In this document: in pieces, positions 28,344 to 39,100 of the stretch
Position numbering within the stretch: the first letter of the stretch is position 1
How the letters are laid out: each line of letters opens with the position of its first letter
Translations under genes and position numbers: made by a program
Notes under the pieces: model-generated
Seen by the model: only the letters and a program-made list of their open reading frames with translations
Told to the model about the DNA's origin: nothing
Database searches by the model: none
Source of the DNA: Leptolyngbya sp. SIO1E4
GTDB taxonomy: Bacteria > Cyanobacteriota > Cyanobacteriia > Phormidesmidales > Phormidesmidaceae
NCBI GenBank assembly: GCA_010672825.2
Contig: JAAHFU020000002.1
Coordinates: 186,001-250,000, forward strand
Direction: 5' to 3'
Length of the DNA: 64,000 bases

Positions 28344-28519
28344 TTAGGGTGGTTGCTGAGAAAGAAAATACCGCTCTCGTTGGGGCAACTGTGGCCAAAG
28401 GCCAGCGTTCATTACCGAGAAGTGCGTCCAACCCCTGCCCGTACCGGTAATTGGTTTGCAAGAAATGCCCTAAACCCTCTTGATGAGGAAAGTGTTGCAC
28501 CTACCAAATACATCGCTGT

Positions 28520-28590
28520 CCGGTCGGGGCAGAACTTGCCAGAATCAGAGGTTCACGTCAGTGAATATCGGCAAGTTTTGCCCCGACCGG
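28520..28590. repeat. Long 21-bp inverted repeat (large hairpin)
   Basis: The left arm begins CCGGTCGGGGCAGAACTTGC (28520-28540) and is complementary to 28570-28590 with a single mismatch. The 29-base loop itself holds TTCAC and GTGAA, so the hairpin has a second tier. It lies 177 bases after the lipoprotein stop with no gene over it. The rest of 28344-29046 contains only a terminator-like hairpin at 28831 and no gene. Confidence 0.9.
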
Positions 28591-28830
28591 CTTTGTATAG
28601 CGAAAGGCATCAGGCAGAAAGAACCTCCCCTGCTTTCTAATCAAGCGTTTCGATTCAATCCTTCTGTCTTATGCCTTCATCCTTTTGCGCTACCCGTTGC
28701 CTCAAGGGCTACGGTTTGTACTGAGTGCTAATTGTGCTAAAAGTTACTTCTCCTGTTGATGAGCTGCGTGTAAAGCGCTGATGTGAGTGCAGGTAGCCGT
28801 CGTCTAGCCTGAATGATGATCTGAGTGAAT

Positions 28831-28869
28831 TCCCCAAACCCTTGTATGAAGAGATGTTGGGGGATTTTT
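28831..28869 (+). terminator. Terminator-like hairpin
   Basis: TCCCCAA pairs with TTGGGGGA (one bulged G) across a 19-base loop and is followed by TTTTT. It is 490 bases after the nearest upstream gene, so it may end a long 3' region or a small RNA starting in the gap. Confidence 0.5.
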
Positions 28870-29046
28870 GAGGCGTTCCTTAATGCGAACAGAAGCCCCC
28901 AAAACTTTATGGGAACTTCATGAAAACGCTCAAAAACTATCCTGTAGACAAATTTTCTGCAAATCTTGCGGAAGTGTTTTAGGGAAAATTACTGGGATCG
29001 CCTAACCTCTACCTATAAGGCTTGAGTGCAAATACGTAACTTTTAA

Positions 29047-29086
29047 TTGCTCAGCTACGTCATCTAACTTGCTCAGCTACGTCATC
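29047..29086. repeat. 18-bp direct repeat upstream of the second sugar transferase
   Basis: TTGCTCAGCTACGTCATC occurs twice with a 22-base period, immediately before the sugar transferase start. Paired direct repeats at this place could be a regulator site, or a slippage product. Confidence 0.9.
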
Positions 29087-29098
29087 GGCTTAAATACT

Positions 29099-29770
29099 AT
29101 GACTTTGGCAGCATCTACCTCGTTTTTAGTTTCTCCTGAGAGCGCTAATGTATTTACGTGTCCTCACCCTTCTGCGTCTTGCGTGATCAAGCGCAGCATC
29201 GATATTGTGGGGAGCTTGATAGGATTATTGATTTTGGCGCTCATTGCTGTGCCTGTTGCGATCGCAATCACGATAGATAGCCCTGGCCCCATCTTCTACT
29301 CTCAAGAACGATATGGTCTTCATGGGCGACCTTTTCGAATTTGGAAGTTTCGCTCGATGGTGCATAATGCAGACGCCTTAAAGAATTTGGTTGTTAATGA
29401 AGCCCAAGGTCAGCTCTTCAAAAACGCTAAAGATCCTCGCATTACTCAGATAGGGCGTTTTCTAAGACGCACCAGCTTAGATGAGTTCCCTCAGTTTTGG
29501 AACGTGCTTAAAGGGGATATGAGCCTGGTCGGTACCCGACCTCCCACCCTGGATGAGGTCACGAAATATTCTGAACACCACTGGCAGCGCCTGAACGTTA
29601 AGCCTGGTTTGACAGGCCAATGGCAGGTGAGTGGGCGATCCGCCATCAAAGACTTTGAAGAGGTGGTGCAGTTAGATCTGTATTATCAGCAGGTATGGAC
29701 ACCATTTTATGACTTGCGGCTGATTTTCAAAACCGTTCAGCATCTCTTGTCTCGGTCTAATGCTTACTGA
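29099..29770 (+). CDS. Undecaprenyl-phosphate sugar phosphotransferase, second copy
   Basis: This is a close paralogue of the enzyme at 13518 and carries the same blocks: one membrane helix (about residues 32-55), SPGPIFYSQERYG, FRIWKFRSM, TSLDEFPQFWNV and MSLVGTRPP. It should start an extracellular polysaccharide repeat by loading a sugar phosphate on undecaprenyl phosphate. I start it at ATG rather than at a TTG 30 bases upstream, since the latter lies in the 18-bp direct repeat. No glycosyltransferase genes are next to it, so it stands alone like its paralogue. Confidence 0.9.
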   Translation: MTLAASTSFLVSPESANVFTCPHPSASCVIKRSIDIVGSLIGLLILALIAVPVAIAITIDSPGPIFYSQERYGLHGRPFRIWKFRSMVHNADALKNLVVNEAQGQLFKNAKDPRITQIGRFLRRTSLDEFPQFWNVLKGDMSLVGTRPPTLDEVTKYSEHHWQRLNVKPGLTGQWQVSGRSAIKDFEEVVQLDLYYQQVWTPFYDLRLIFKTVQHLLSRSNAY

Positions 29771-30019
29771 TGGGTTTCGGTTGCTTGTCAGCAACTTTGC
29801 CCCTATAGCTGACCCCGTTAGGAACTGGGTTGGTTAAAGTTGCCTGTTCCGACTGACTTCCCAACTGATTTTGAATGCGTCATTACAGCCTGTCTGAGTC
29901 AGGTGCAATCTGCCCTGGCTGAAACGCAGATTAATAGGATTAAGCGCTAAGGCTTCTCTCGGCAAGATGAGAGACGCCATTGATATAGAGAGTTTTACTA
30001 TGCTCTATAAAAGACTGGC

Positions 30020-30421
30020 TTACGGTGCGCTGATAGGGTTCACGTGAAAGCTTTTGTCGCATCGAGATATGCCAGTGCTATCTGCCCAGCAAGCACTTTG
30101 AATTTCAGCCTGCTTGCTTACCGAGGTTTCGGAAATTTCAACTGTGGCGTGGGTCCAGGTATAGCGGCGATCAGGAACCTTGACCTCTGCTAAGAAGTTA
30201 CCGAGTTCATCGGTATAAGCCCTGATTGTGCGCTGAGTCGTGTACTCATGAATACCCACTTCATGCCCATGAAAGGTCACGGTTATCCGAGCATCACCAA
30301 CCGGAGCCTGAGAGGTCGATAGCTCGACGCGCCCGGCCAGGGAAAGCTTGGCGGCGTGGGCTGCTAACGAATGCGTTAATACCAGCCCGACTGCTCCTAA
30401 TAGAACACTAAGCTTTTTCAC
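30020..30421 (-). CDS. Secreted protein of unknown function
   Basis: The N-terminus is a signal peptide (basic MKKL, hydrophobic core, cut near AHAA). The mature ~110 residues form a beta-rich domain with a pattern (GRVELSTSQAPVGDARITVTF ... RAYTDELGNFLAEVKVP) like carboxypeptidase-regulatory or Ig-like adhesive folds. Two Cys near the end may form a disulfide. The start is GTG with AGGTGA about five bases before it. No family is recognised. Confidence 0.6.
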   Translation of the reverse strand: MKKLSVLLGAVGLVLTHSLAAHAAKLSLAGRVELSTSQAPVGDARITVTFHGHEVGIHEYTTQRTIRAYTDELGNFLAEVKVPDRRYTWTHATVEISETSVSKQAEIQSACWADSTGISRCDKSFHVNPISAP

Positions 30422-30858
30422 GGAATCACCTGTGAAAACTGAACACGGTTATCAACCATCTCAAGGGATGTCCCAAATCGTCAGTCGCTTAGGACACAGT
30501 TCGATGAATCTTGTCTGAAAATTTTCTGCGGAAACGTGCCGCTGCTATGGCCATGATGTCAGGGCAATGTGTTGAGAAAATCTCTGGTTAACAAAATACC
30601 GATACGGGCAGGGAGGACTGATATCTAGCGGGTGTGGGCATTGGGTTTTGGCTAAACCTGCCCCAACGAGTGCGATTCCCAACGATGATTCGGGGCTTGC
30701 TTTCTCAGGAATTGCTTTGAAGCGTCAAGATACGATGATTTGAACGTCAGTGAATCCACGAGTAATAGACACTATCTGCATGATCTAATCCCGGGGGCAG
30801 GGGACTAGAATGGTTCTTGTTGATACGAGTTTTTGTTGTTTACCGAATGTGAATCGCG
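30422..30858. other. Gene-free divergent region upstream of leuA
   Basis: No gene or clear terminator is seen. The gap separates a minus-strand secreted protein from leuA and must hold both promoters. I see no leader peptide rich in Leu, so attenuation of the classical kind is not supported. Confidence 0.5.
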
Positions 30859-32490
30859 ATGAATAACCCGTCTAATCCAGGCCGCATCTTGATCTTTGAC
30901 ACCACCCTCCGGGATGGAGAGCAATCTCCTGGGGCCACTCTGAATGTGGATGAAAAGCTCACGATCGCGCGGCAACTGGCACGACTGGGTGTCGACATCA
31001 TCGAAGCGGGGTTTCCCTTTGCCAGCCCTGGAGATTTTGAAGCTGTCCAGAAAATTGCCGAACAGGTCGGCACTGCTGATGGGCCGACGATTTGCGGTTT
31101 GGCTCGGGCTGCGAAGGCGGATATTGAAGCTGCGGGTCGGGCGATTGCGCCAGCGGCAAAAGGACGCATTCACACCTTCATCGCGACTTCAGACATTCAC
31201 ATGAAGTACAAGCTGCGTAAAACGCGGGAAGAGGTGCTGGCCATTACGGCAGAAATGGTGGCCTACGCCAAGACATTTACCGATGATGTGGAGTTCTCTC
31301 CAGAGGATGCTGGGCGCTCAGAGCCAGCATTTATGTACAAAGTTTTGGAAACCGCGATCGCAGCCGGGGCGACCACCATCAACATCCCTGACACCGTAGG
31401 CTATCTGACCCCCAGTGAGTTTGGGGACATGATTCGCGGTATCAAAGAGAATGTCCCCAATATTGAACAGGCCATCATCTCAGTCCACGGTCACAACGAT
31501 TTGGGGTTAGCCGTCGCGAACTTTTTAGAAGCCGTGAAGAACGGCGCGCGACAGCTGGAATGTACCATCAACGGCATTGGTGAACGGGCTGGCAATGCGG
31601 CCCTAGAAGAACTGGTCATGGCGCTACATGTCCGACGCAATCACTACAACCCTTTCTTGGGGCGTCCAGCTGATTCAGAAGCGCCCCTGACGCAGATCAA
31701 CACTGAAGAGATTTATCAAACCTCGCGTCTGGTTTCGAACTTGACGGGGATGCTAGTGCAGCCGAACAAGGCGATCGTTGGGGCTAATGCCTTTGCCCAC
31801 GAATCCGGCATTCATCAGGATGGTGTGCTGAAAAACAAACTCACCTACGAGATTATGGACGCTGAGTCCATTGGGTTGAACAAGAACCAAATCGTATTGG
31901 GTAAGCACTCTGGGCGTAATGCTTTTCGCACTCGTCTCAAAGAACTGGGCCGCGAGTTAAATGACCAAGACCTTAACCGTGCTTTCTTGCGCTTCAAGGA
32001 ACTGGCAGACAAAAAGAAAATCGTCACTGATTGGGATATCTTGGCCCTGGTCAACGATGAGACCCAACAAGCTCCGGAGCATTTTCATCTGGAATTGGTG
32101 CAGGTATCTTGTGGCGACCATGCTCGTCCGACTGCCACTGTTACCCTACGCACCCCTGATGGTCAGGAACTCACGGATGCAGCCATTGGCACCGGTCCTG
32201 TCGATGCGGTGTATAAAGCCGTCAATCGCGTGGTGAACATTCCCAACGAGCTGATTGAGTTCTCGGTGCAATCAGTTACAGCCGGGATTGATGCGATCGG
32301 GGAAGTTACTATCCGAGTCCGTCATGAAGACCAAGTCTTCTCAGGGCATGCGGCTAATACGGATATTGTTGTAGCCTCTACCCAGGCCTATTTGAATGGC
32401 TTGAACCGTCTGTACGCGTCTCTGCAAGAGGGAAAAGCTATTCATCCCCAAAAGGATGCAATGGAAAAGGCCGCCACGGCCAGGGTGTAG
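30859..32490 (+). CDS. leuA: 2-isopropylmalate synthase
   Basis: LeuA joins acetyl-CoA and 2-oxoisovalerate in the first step of leucine synthesis. The catalytic TIM barrel starts with [18 protein letters not shown]; metal ligands lie in this Asp and in the [12 protein letters not shown] block. The C-terminal ~130 residues form the LeuA dimer regulatory domain that binds leucine for feedback inhibition, seen from about residue 410 ([18 protein letters not shown]). The length of 543 residues is typical of type I LeuA. No other leu gene is adjacent. Confidence 0.97.
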   Translation: MNNPSNPGRILIFDTTLRDGEQSPGATLNVDEKLTIARQLARLGVDIIEAGFPFASPGDFEAVQKIAEQVGTADGPTICGLARAAKADIEAAGRAIAPAAKGRIHTFIATSDIHMKYKLRKTREEVLAITAEMVAYAKTFTDDVEFSPEDAGRSEPAFMYKVLETAIAAGATTINIPDTVGYLTPSEFGDMIRGIKENVPNIEQAIISVHGHNDLGLAVANFLEAVKNGARQLECTINGIGERAGNAALEELVMALHVRRNHYNPFLGRPADSEAPLTQINTEEIYQTSRLVSNLTGMLVQPNKAIVGANAFAHESGIHQDGVLKNKLTYEIMDAESIGLNKNQIVLGKHSGRNAFRTRLKELGRELNDQDLNRAFLRFKELADKKKIVTDWDILALVNDETQQAPEHFHLELVQVSCGDHARPTATVTLRTPDGQELTDAAIGTGPVDAVYKAVNRVVNIPNELIEFSVQSVTAGIDAIGEVTIRVRHEDQVFSGHAANTDIVVASTQAYLNGLNRLYASLQEGKAIHPQKDAMEKAATARV

Positions 32491-32689
32491 ATTCCAAGTA
32501 GATTGAAGCAGCCGGAGGGGGTTCACTGCCTATCTTCCCTCCGGTGATGGTCATGAAGATGATTGAAAGGTGCTCATCAGCAAAGGCTGGCTGAGCCCTA
32601 TTGGGCTATCTGCGCAACTGGCATAGGCGCAGAATCGTTATGGAGCGAAAAATTTACCTTAAATGCATGCCCCATAATTTAAGTCGGTC

Positions 32690-33313
32690 ATGATTTCTCC
32701 AAAGAATTCAGTTCTGCTCATTCACGGTATCGATGACACGGCGCAAGTCTTTAACAAGATGATGGCGTACTTACGCGATCGCGGCTGGGAAGATATTCAC
32801 GCTTTAGACCTGGTTCCTAATAACGGAGATGTTGGGCTAGACCAGCTGGCCCGCCAGGTTCAAGCCTATGTGGACGCCCACATGACCCACGCAGACACCT
32901 TTGATTTGGTCGGATTCAGCATGGGGGGGATTGTGAGCCGCTACTATGTTCAGCGACTGGGGGGAGCGCAGCGAGTACGGCGCTTCATGACCCTTTCATC
33001 CCCCCACAATGGCACCTGGACCGCCTATTTACGGCAAAATCCAGGGGTGCGCCAGATGCGTCCAAACAGTTCATTCCTGCAGGATCTTAATGCCTCGGTT
33101 CATGAGCTTGAGCCAGTAGAATTTACCTCAGTATGGACCCCCAATGATTTGATGATTGTGCCAGCCAAGAGTTCTCAACTGCCTGTGGGTCAAACTATAC
33201 AGCTACCGATACTGCTCCATCCCTGGATGCTGACCGATGAGCGTTCCCTCGCTACGGTGGCCCAAGTTTTAGGAGAAGTGCCTGTTCAAGCCGAGCGCTT
33301 GACTGTTCTCTAA
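32690..33313 (+). CDS. Alpha/beta-hydrolase lipase
   Basis: The small 207-residue hydrolase resembles LipA-type triacylglycerol lipases. HGIDD forms the oxyanion region, Ser77 in GFSMGG is the nucleophile, and candidate acid and His residues lie in VWTPNDLMIVPA and LLHPWMLTDE. TLSSPHNGTW after the nucleophile is also typical of lipases. No signal peptide is seen, so it probably acts in the cytoplasm on lipids or esters. It is transcribed on its own, 199 bases after leuA. Confidence 0.8.
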   Translation: MISPKNSVLLIHGIDDTAQVFNKMMAYLRDRGWEDIHALDLVPNNGDVGLDQLARQVQAYVDAHMTHADTFDLVGFSMGGIVSRYYVQRLGGAQRVRRFMTLSSPHNGTWTAYLRQNPGVRQMRPNSSFLQDLNASVHELEPVEFTSVWTPNDLMIVPAKSSQLPVGQTIQLPILLHPWMLTDERSLATVAQVLGEVPVQAERLTVL

Positions 33314-33469
33314 AGAGGCGGCAGGTGGCGTCTCTGCCCGTATGGCAAAAGCGTGACGATATTGCGTGTCTACAGGATTTTGATTGCTTGGCGCAGCGTT
33401 CGCGACCATCCCCCTTGCGCACGACTCTTGAGAAAATTTGAGCTTTCGTAGCTGCTTTATCCTTCAGTG

Positions 33470-33489
33470 TTACCGTGACGTAACGGTAA
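33470..33489. promoter_or_regulatory. Inverted repeat upstream of frmA, possible operator
   Basis: TTACCGT and ACGGTAA are perfect 7-bp arms around GACGTA, ending 17 bases before the frmA start. The position fits a repressor or activator site on the formaldehyde detoxification genes. The regulator is not in the window. Confidence 0.4.
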
Positions 33490-33497
33490 TCTGTTGA

Positions 33498-34619
<1,122 letters not shown>

Positions 34620-34640
34620 GGGCGCTTGATAGAACTCACC

Positions 34641-35489
34641 ATGACCTCTAATGCCATAACCCTGACCGCCCACCAGCGTAGCTTTGGCGGCTGGCAAAAT
34701 GTTTATCGTCACCGCTCCACTGTGTTGGGGTGTGACATGAACTTTGCGGTTTTTCTGCCCCCACAGGCTGAGACGCAGTCCTGTCCTGTGGTGTATTGGC
34801 TCAGTGGCCTTACCTGTACTGAGCAGAACTTTATTACTAAAGCCGGGGCCCAGCAGTATGCGGCGCACCATGGCATTATCATTGTCGCACCTGACACGAG
34901 CCCACGGGGGTGTGATCTCCCTGGCGAAGACGACAGTTGGGACTTTGGCACCGGAGCCGGATTTTATGTAAATGCCACTCAAATGCCCTGGGCTAAGCAC
35001 TATCACATGTATGACTATGTGGTGGATGAGCTGCCAGCGGCGATCGCGGCCAACTTCCCTATTCAGGCCACCCACCAAGGCATCATGGGTCACTCGATGG
35101 GGGGCTATGGTGCCCTGATGATTGCATTACGCAATCCTGGTCGCTTCAAGAGCGTGTCGGCCTTTGCTCCGATTGTGGCCCCATCTCAGGTGCCGTGGGG
35201 GCAAAAGGCCTTTAGCCATTATTTGGGTGACTCTATGGAAGATTGGCTGGCCTATGACCCCACCCATTTAGTCAAAGAGGCTGCAGAACGGCTGCCCCTT
35301 TTAATCGATCAAGGTCAGGCAGACTCATTTTTGATGGAGCAACTACAGCCAGAAAAATTTGCGGAGGCCTGCCAAGCAGTGAATTATCCCCTGACCCTTA
35401 GAATGCAGTCTGGATACGATCATAGTTATTATTTCATCGCGTCTTTCATGGGTGATCATATGGCGCATCATGCAGCGGCTCTGTCGTAG
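34641..35489 (+). CDS. fghA: S-formylglutathione hydrolase
   Basis: FghA (FrmB) splits S-formylglutathione to formate and glutathione, the second step of formaldehyde detoxification. It is an esterase-D type alpha/beta hydrolase: YWLSGLTCTEQNFITKAG near the start, the nucleophile Ser in GHSMGGYGAL, and the late GYDHSYYFI with the catalytic His. I start it at the ATG; a TTG 15 bases upstream is in frame and closer to the frmA stop. It is co-transcribed with frmA. Confidence 0.95.
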   Translation: MTSNAITLTAHQRSFGGWQNVYRHRSTVLGCDMNFAVFLPPQAETQSCPVVYWLSGLTCTEQNFITKAGAQQYAAHHGIIIVAPDTSPRGCDLPGEDDSWDFGTGAGFYVNATQMPWAKHYHMYDYVVDELPAAIAANFPIQATHQGIMGHSMGGYGALMIALRNPGRFKSVSAFAPIVAPSQVPWGQKAFSHYLGDSMEDWLAYDPTHLVKEAAERLPLLIDQGQADSFLMEQLQPEKFAEACQAVNYPLTLRMQSGYDHSYYFIASFMGDHMAHHAAALS

Positions 35490-35517
35490 CGCTGAGAGAT
35501 GCTACTGAAAACAGCGG

Positions 35518-35541
35518 CTAGAAGCCTAGAAGCCTAGAAAC
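35518..35541. repeat. Three 8-bp tandem units
   Basis: CTAGAAGC is repeated three times (third unit CTAGAAAC) just after the fghA stop. It is a short slippage repeat without a clear role. Confidence 0.85.
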
Positions 35542-35626
35542 AAGCTGCAGTCTTGCTTGAAGATGCCTTTGTCCTCTCAAGGGGGCTGCAGGGGTAGGGA
35601 TGATTCTCTAGCAAAAGGAAATTGTA

Positions 35627-35653
35627 TTGACACCGCTTAGAGAGATAGATAAC
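35627..35653 (+). promoter_or_regulatory. Candidate promoter of a structured RNA
   Basis: A perfect consensus -35 TTGACA (35627-35632) is followed after 15 bases by GATAAC (35648-35653), a fair -10. A transcript would begin near 35660, just before a chain of hairpins with no open reading frame of note. Confidence 0.45.
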
Positions 35654-35659
35654 GGCTTC

Positions 35660-35806
35660 GGTAGGGCGGTAAGACGGCGATTCTGGTGACGCGTTGTGAG
35701 GGTGACTGGGGGTATTTCACTACCCCCAGACCCCGTCAACCAGGTTCGCCGTCCTGGACCTCGCGGAAAGGAGGAGGCCGTGAGGTGGATGGAACGGTGG
35801 GTTCCA
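35660..35806 (+). ncRNA. Candidate structured RNA, unassigned
   Basis: Nested complementary arms are seen. GACGGCGA (35673-35680) pairs with TCGCCGTC (35746-35753); inside it CTGGTGACG pairs with CGTCAACCAG with one bulged A; inside that CTGGGGGTA (35706-35714) pairs with TACCCCCAG (35721-35729) around TTTCAC. Two more hairpins follow: CCTCGCGG with CCGTGAGG (one G-U pair) and GGAAC with GTTCC. It has no match that I can recognise to RNase P RNA, tmRNA, SRP RNA or 6S RNA. The 3' end is not defined; a T-rich run at 35873 is the first candidate. Confidence 0.45.
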
Positions 35807-35936
35807 GCTGACGATTGGTTGAGTCATGGGAAGTTTGGCAGAGGTTAGTCATCTCAGCAGATATTGAGGGTATTTTTCTCTGTTGAATGAATCAGCCCTA
35901 CAGCCTAGCTTTTTGCATAAGCCCTCGCCAGGGGGG

Positions 35937-35965
35937 TTACCTTACAGACAGTCGGAGGCTATAAT
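35937..35965 (+). promoter_or_regulatory. tRNA-Ser promoter
   Basis: TTACCT and a perfect TATAAT are separated by 17 bases and end 24 bases before the tRNA 5' end, as expected for a sigma-70-type promoter. Confidence 0.7.
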
Positions 35966-35989
35966 GGCCAAGCTAGTAAACCTCGTTAA

Positions 35990-36079
35990 GGAAGCGTGGC
36001 TGAGAGGTTGAAAGCGCCTCCCTGCTAAGGAGGTAGGGGAGTAATCCTTCCCTCGAGGGTTCGAATCCCTCCGCTTCCG
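35990..36079 (+). tRNA. tRNA-Ser (anticodon GCU)
   Basis: The acceptor stem GGAAGCG pairs with CGCTTCC (36072-36078) and the discriminator is G. The anticodon arm is CTCCCTGCTAAGGAG with anticodon GCT, reading AGC/AGU codons. A long variable arm (GGGGAGTAATCCTTCCC) marks it as class II, and GGTTCGAATCC is the T arm. The CCA end is not encoded. Confidence 0.97.
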
Positions 36080-36149
36080 TTTCTGATTTGACCTGAGTTC
36101 CTTCGTATCGGTAGGGGCACAGAATTTGTATCGAATATCTGTAATGTCT

Positions 36150-36177
36150 GTAGGGGCAGCAAATTTGCTGTCCCTAC
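36150..36177. repeat. 28-bp near-perfect palindrome at the recJ 3' end
   Basis: The half GTAGGGGCAGCAAA is followed by TTTGCTGTCCCTAC, its complement but for one base pair. It shares its core with the palindrome at 23947 and overlaps the first base of the recJ stop codon. It lies between convergent tRNA-Ser and recJ transcripts and may end both. A degenerate half copy lies at about 36108. Confidence 0.9.
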
Positions 36178-39100
36178 TAGCCAGTCCCATAAATATGTTG
36201 AAACAGCCCCCGCTGGTGTTCACTGCCTACCACCTGTTCTCGCATGAGGTCGAATGTCCATACGTAGAGCGGTGAAGTGGCGTGGGCAGAAAGATTGCGG
36301 AACTTGCTGATTTGATCAAGCGTGCTGGCGACTGCTTCAGGATGGTTGCTGAACCATTGCCCCATGGGGTGTTCCCATTGCTCAAAAAATTCTTCAAGGA
36401 GGGCGCGATCGCCCAAACTCAGAGGTTGTTTTGCCCGTGCGGTAAAGTAGATTTCCTGATCGCCAGGGTAGGTGGTGGACTTTAAAGCCTGCGATCGCAC
36501 TGACTGCCACTGGTCAGCAATCAACGGGGCGGCCATCCCCAGGGTGTATTGGCGACCTGGGTCAAATTGGATGCCTCCTAATTCTGGGCCGCCATTGTGG
36601 ATTAAGAAGCTGTAAAGATCCTCAAATAGGGGCTGTATGACCTCCCGTTCTGTGACAAACCCGAGCCGCAACCCGGCTTCTGAATAATCTGCAAATCGGG
36701 CATCTGTGCCTTGGGTTGTGCTCAACGCCGCGTGTTTATAGGCCGCATACAGATCCTTTTGGCTCTGGGTTTGCAGGCAAAACCAAACCGTATCGCCCAC
36801 GGCAGCCCGCACCTGTTGCTTAATGGCTTTGGGGTCAAGGGTCGGTGCAGGTTGGCTCATCTGCTCCTGAAGGGTGGCAATATGAGCTTCCTGGCTCTGA
36901 ATTGCGGTTTCTTGTACCTTCACCTCCGCTTGCAGCACTTGAAATTGCTTTTGCTGCGCTGAGGATAGCTGCCCTAGCTTGGCCTCCAGCAGCCTTACCT
37001 GCTGGGTAAGGGTGGCGATATGCTGATCTTTTTCCGATAACAGCTCGTCTTTCTCTATCAGCAGGTGGCTCTTCTGCCGGAGTTCTAATGCGCCTAACCC
37101 TGCCCGGATCAGGTTGAAGTAGTAGGCCTCGCTGACATCAACTGGACGAGCTGCTTCGCCGGGAATGCACAAATAGCCCTGCCGTTCGGGCAGCAGCACC
37201 ACCAATATCTGCCCTTCTGGGTTGTGGATCTGTAACTCGCGAGAGTTGCCCTTGGTGAAAATCCTGGCTAAGTAGCGGCGACGGCTATAGAAGAAGTCTG
37301 CTTGGGTCAGGGGAGCAGGCAGAAGGGAGGCGTCTGGAGCCGGAATTGGAGCCGTCGTGTAAGCGGCGTCTGCTTCGGATGAAGCGGGAGGTGCCGGAAG
37401 CTGAGGCTCTGATGAAGCTTCAGACTCAGGACTCTGGGAGGGCTCCGGGAGAGGGGGGGCGCTCTGTGGCTGCGAGGTAGGGGGTGGGGATGTTTCGAAG
37501 GGAAGTTTGAGGGTGGAGGCGATCGCAGTACGGGCCGGTGCCGTGCGAACCTGCGATCGCGGCGGGGTTACTTGAGTAGAGGGGCGCACCCCGACCAGCT
37601 CTAGCTGCACGGTAGTGTTTCCTTGCCATTCGTTCAATTTGAGTTTGTAAGCAATATCCAGGTGATTGGGGAGCGGGCAATAGGCCCCCCAGCGCCAGGC
37701 GATCGCCTCAACTGGGGAGCCTTCCTCTTCGCTGACCGCCAACTTTAAATGGGCTTTGGTTTTGCCAATGGACCGCTGCTCCACCACTCGCACATTCGGC
37801 GTCCAAAAAATAGGGTCAGGGTTGTCAATACCGCAGGGGTGCAAGGCATCAATTTGATCGTGTAAGTCGTAGGTGAGATCCGCCAAAGATGCTCGCACAT
37901 CCACTGTAACCAAAGGCTTCAGGTGTTCGGGCTGCAGGGTAAGGTTGGCAAAATTCACCAACCTCGACTTGACCTGGCGCAAATGCTTCGCAGGAAACGA
38001 AAACCCCCCTGCAGCCTTGTGACCGCCAAATTTAGGCAGCAGGTCATGGCAGCTTTGCAGGGCATCAAAGACGTTGAATTCAGGGATGCCCCGTGCCGAT
38101 CCGCGAATTTCTTTTTGTGCGTCGTCTTCATAGGTGGCGATGAAGACAGGGACTCCATAGCGCTCGACCAGGCGTGAGGCAACAATGCCAATGACGCCGT
38201 GGTGCCAATCGGGCTGCACAATCAACAGCACTCGATCGCGCTGTAAATCTACCCCCCCGGTTTGCTGCTGCGCCTCACACCAGGCGATCGCCTCAGCCTC
38301 GATGCGATCGCACATTTCCCGCCGGGTTTGATTTGCCTGTTCACACTGCATGGCTCGCTCCAGGGCAATCCCGACGTCATCGGTGGTGAGCATTTCAATC
38401 ACAATTTGCGGATCGCTAATACGCCCCACCGCGTTGATCCGTGGCCCTAGCCGAAAACCAATGTCCTCTGGTTTCAACGCCTTGTCTTGCTCCCCCAACC
38501 CCGCCACTTGAATCAAGGCTTGCACGCCAATGATGCGGGATTTGGGGAGCAACTTCAGCCCCCGACGCACCCAACGCCGGTTGACCCCTGTGAGGGGGGC
38601 CAGATCGGCAATAGTGCCCAGGGTAAATAGTTCCAGCAGAGGGGCCGTGAGGTCTTGTGTCTGCCCCAGAGCCTGGGCCAGGCAAATTGCGAGGATGTAA
38701 GCCACACCGACCCCAGCCACGCCGCAATAGGGAGATTCTTCTGCGATTAATTTAGGATTGAGAATGGCATGGGCGGGCGGAATCTCGGGGGGGATGTCGT
38801 GGTGATCGGTCACAATTACCGTGAGCCCTAGCTCGCGGGCATAGGCGATCGGCTCTACCGCTGCAATGCCGTTATCTACCGTGAGGATCAGGCTAACCCC
38901 TTCTGCATAAAATTCCTCTACGATGCGGTTATTAATGCCATAGCCTTCCTGCATGCGGCTGGGAATGGCATAGTCTACATTTGCGCCTAAAAACCGCAGT
39001 GCCCGCATCAACAGGGCGGTGCTGGTCATGCCATCGGCATCGTAATCGCCACAGATAGCAATCTTTTCTTGCAGCTCGATCGCCTGAACTAGCAGCTCAA

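Noticed and set aside
28353-28731. Two overlapping plus-strand frames of 83-95 codons
   Set aside because: They cross the large inverted repeat, have no ribosome site and show no family features.
35942-36223. A 93-codon minus-strand frame across tRNA-Ser
   Set aside because: It runs through the tRNA gene and the palindrome, which explains the open frame.
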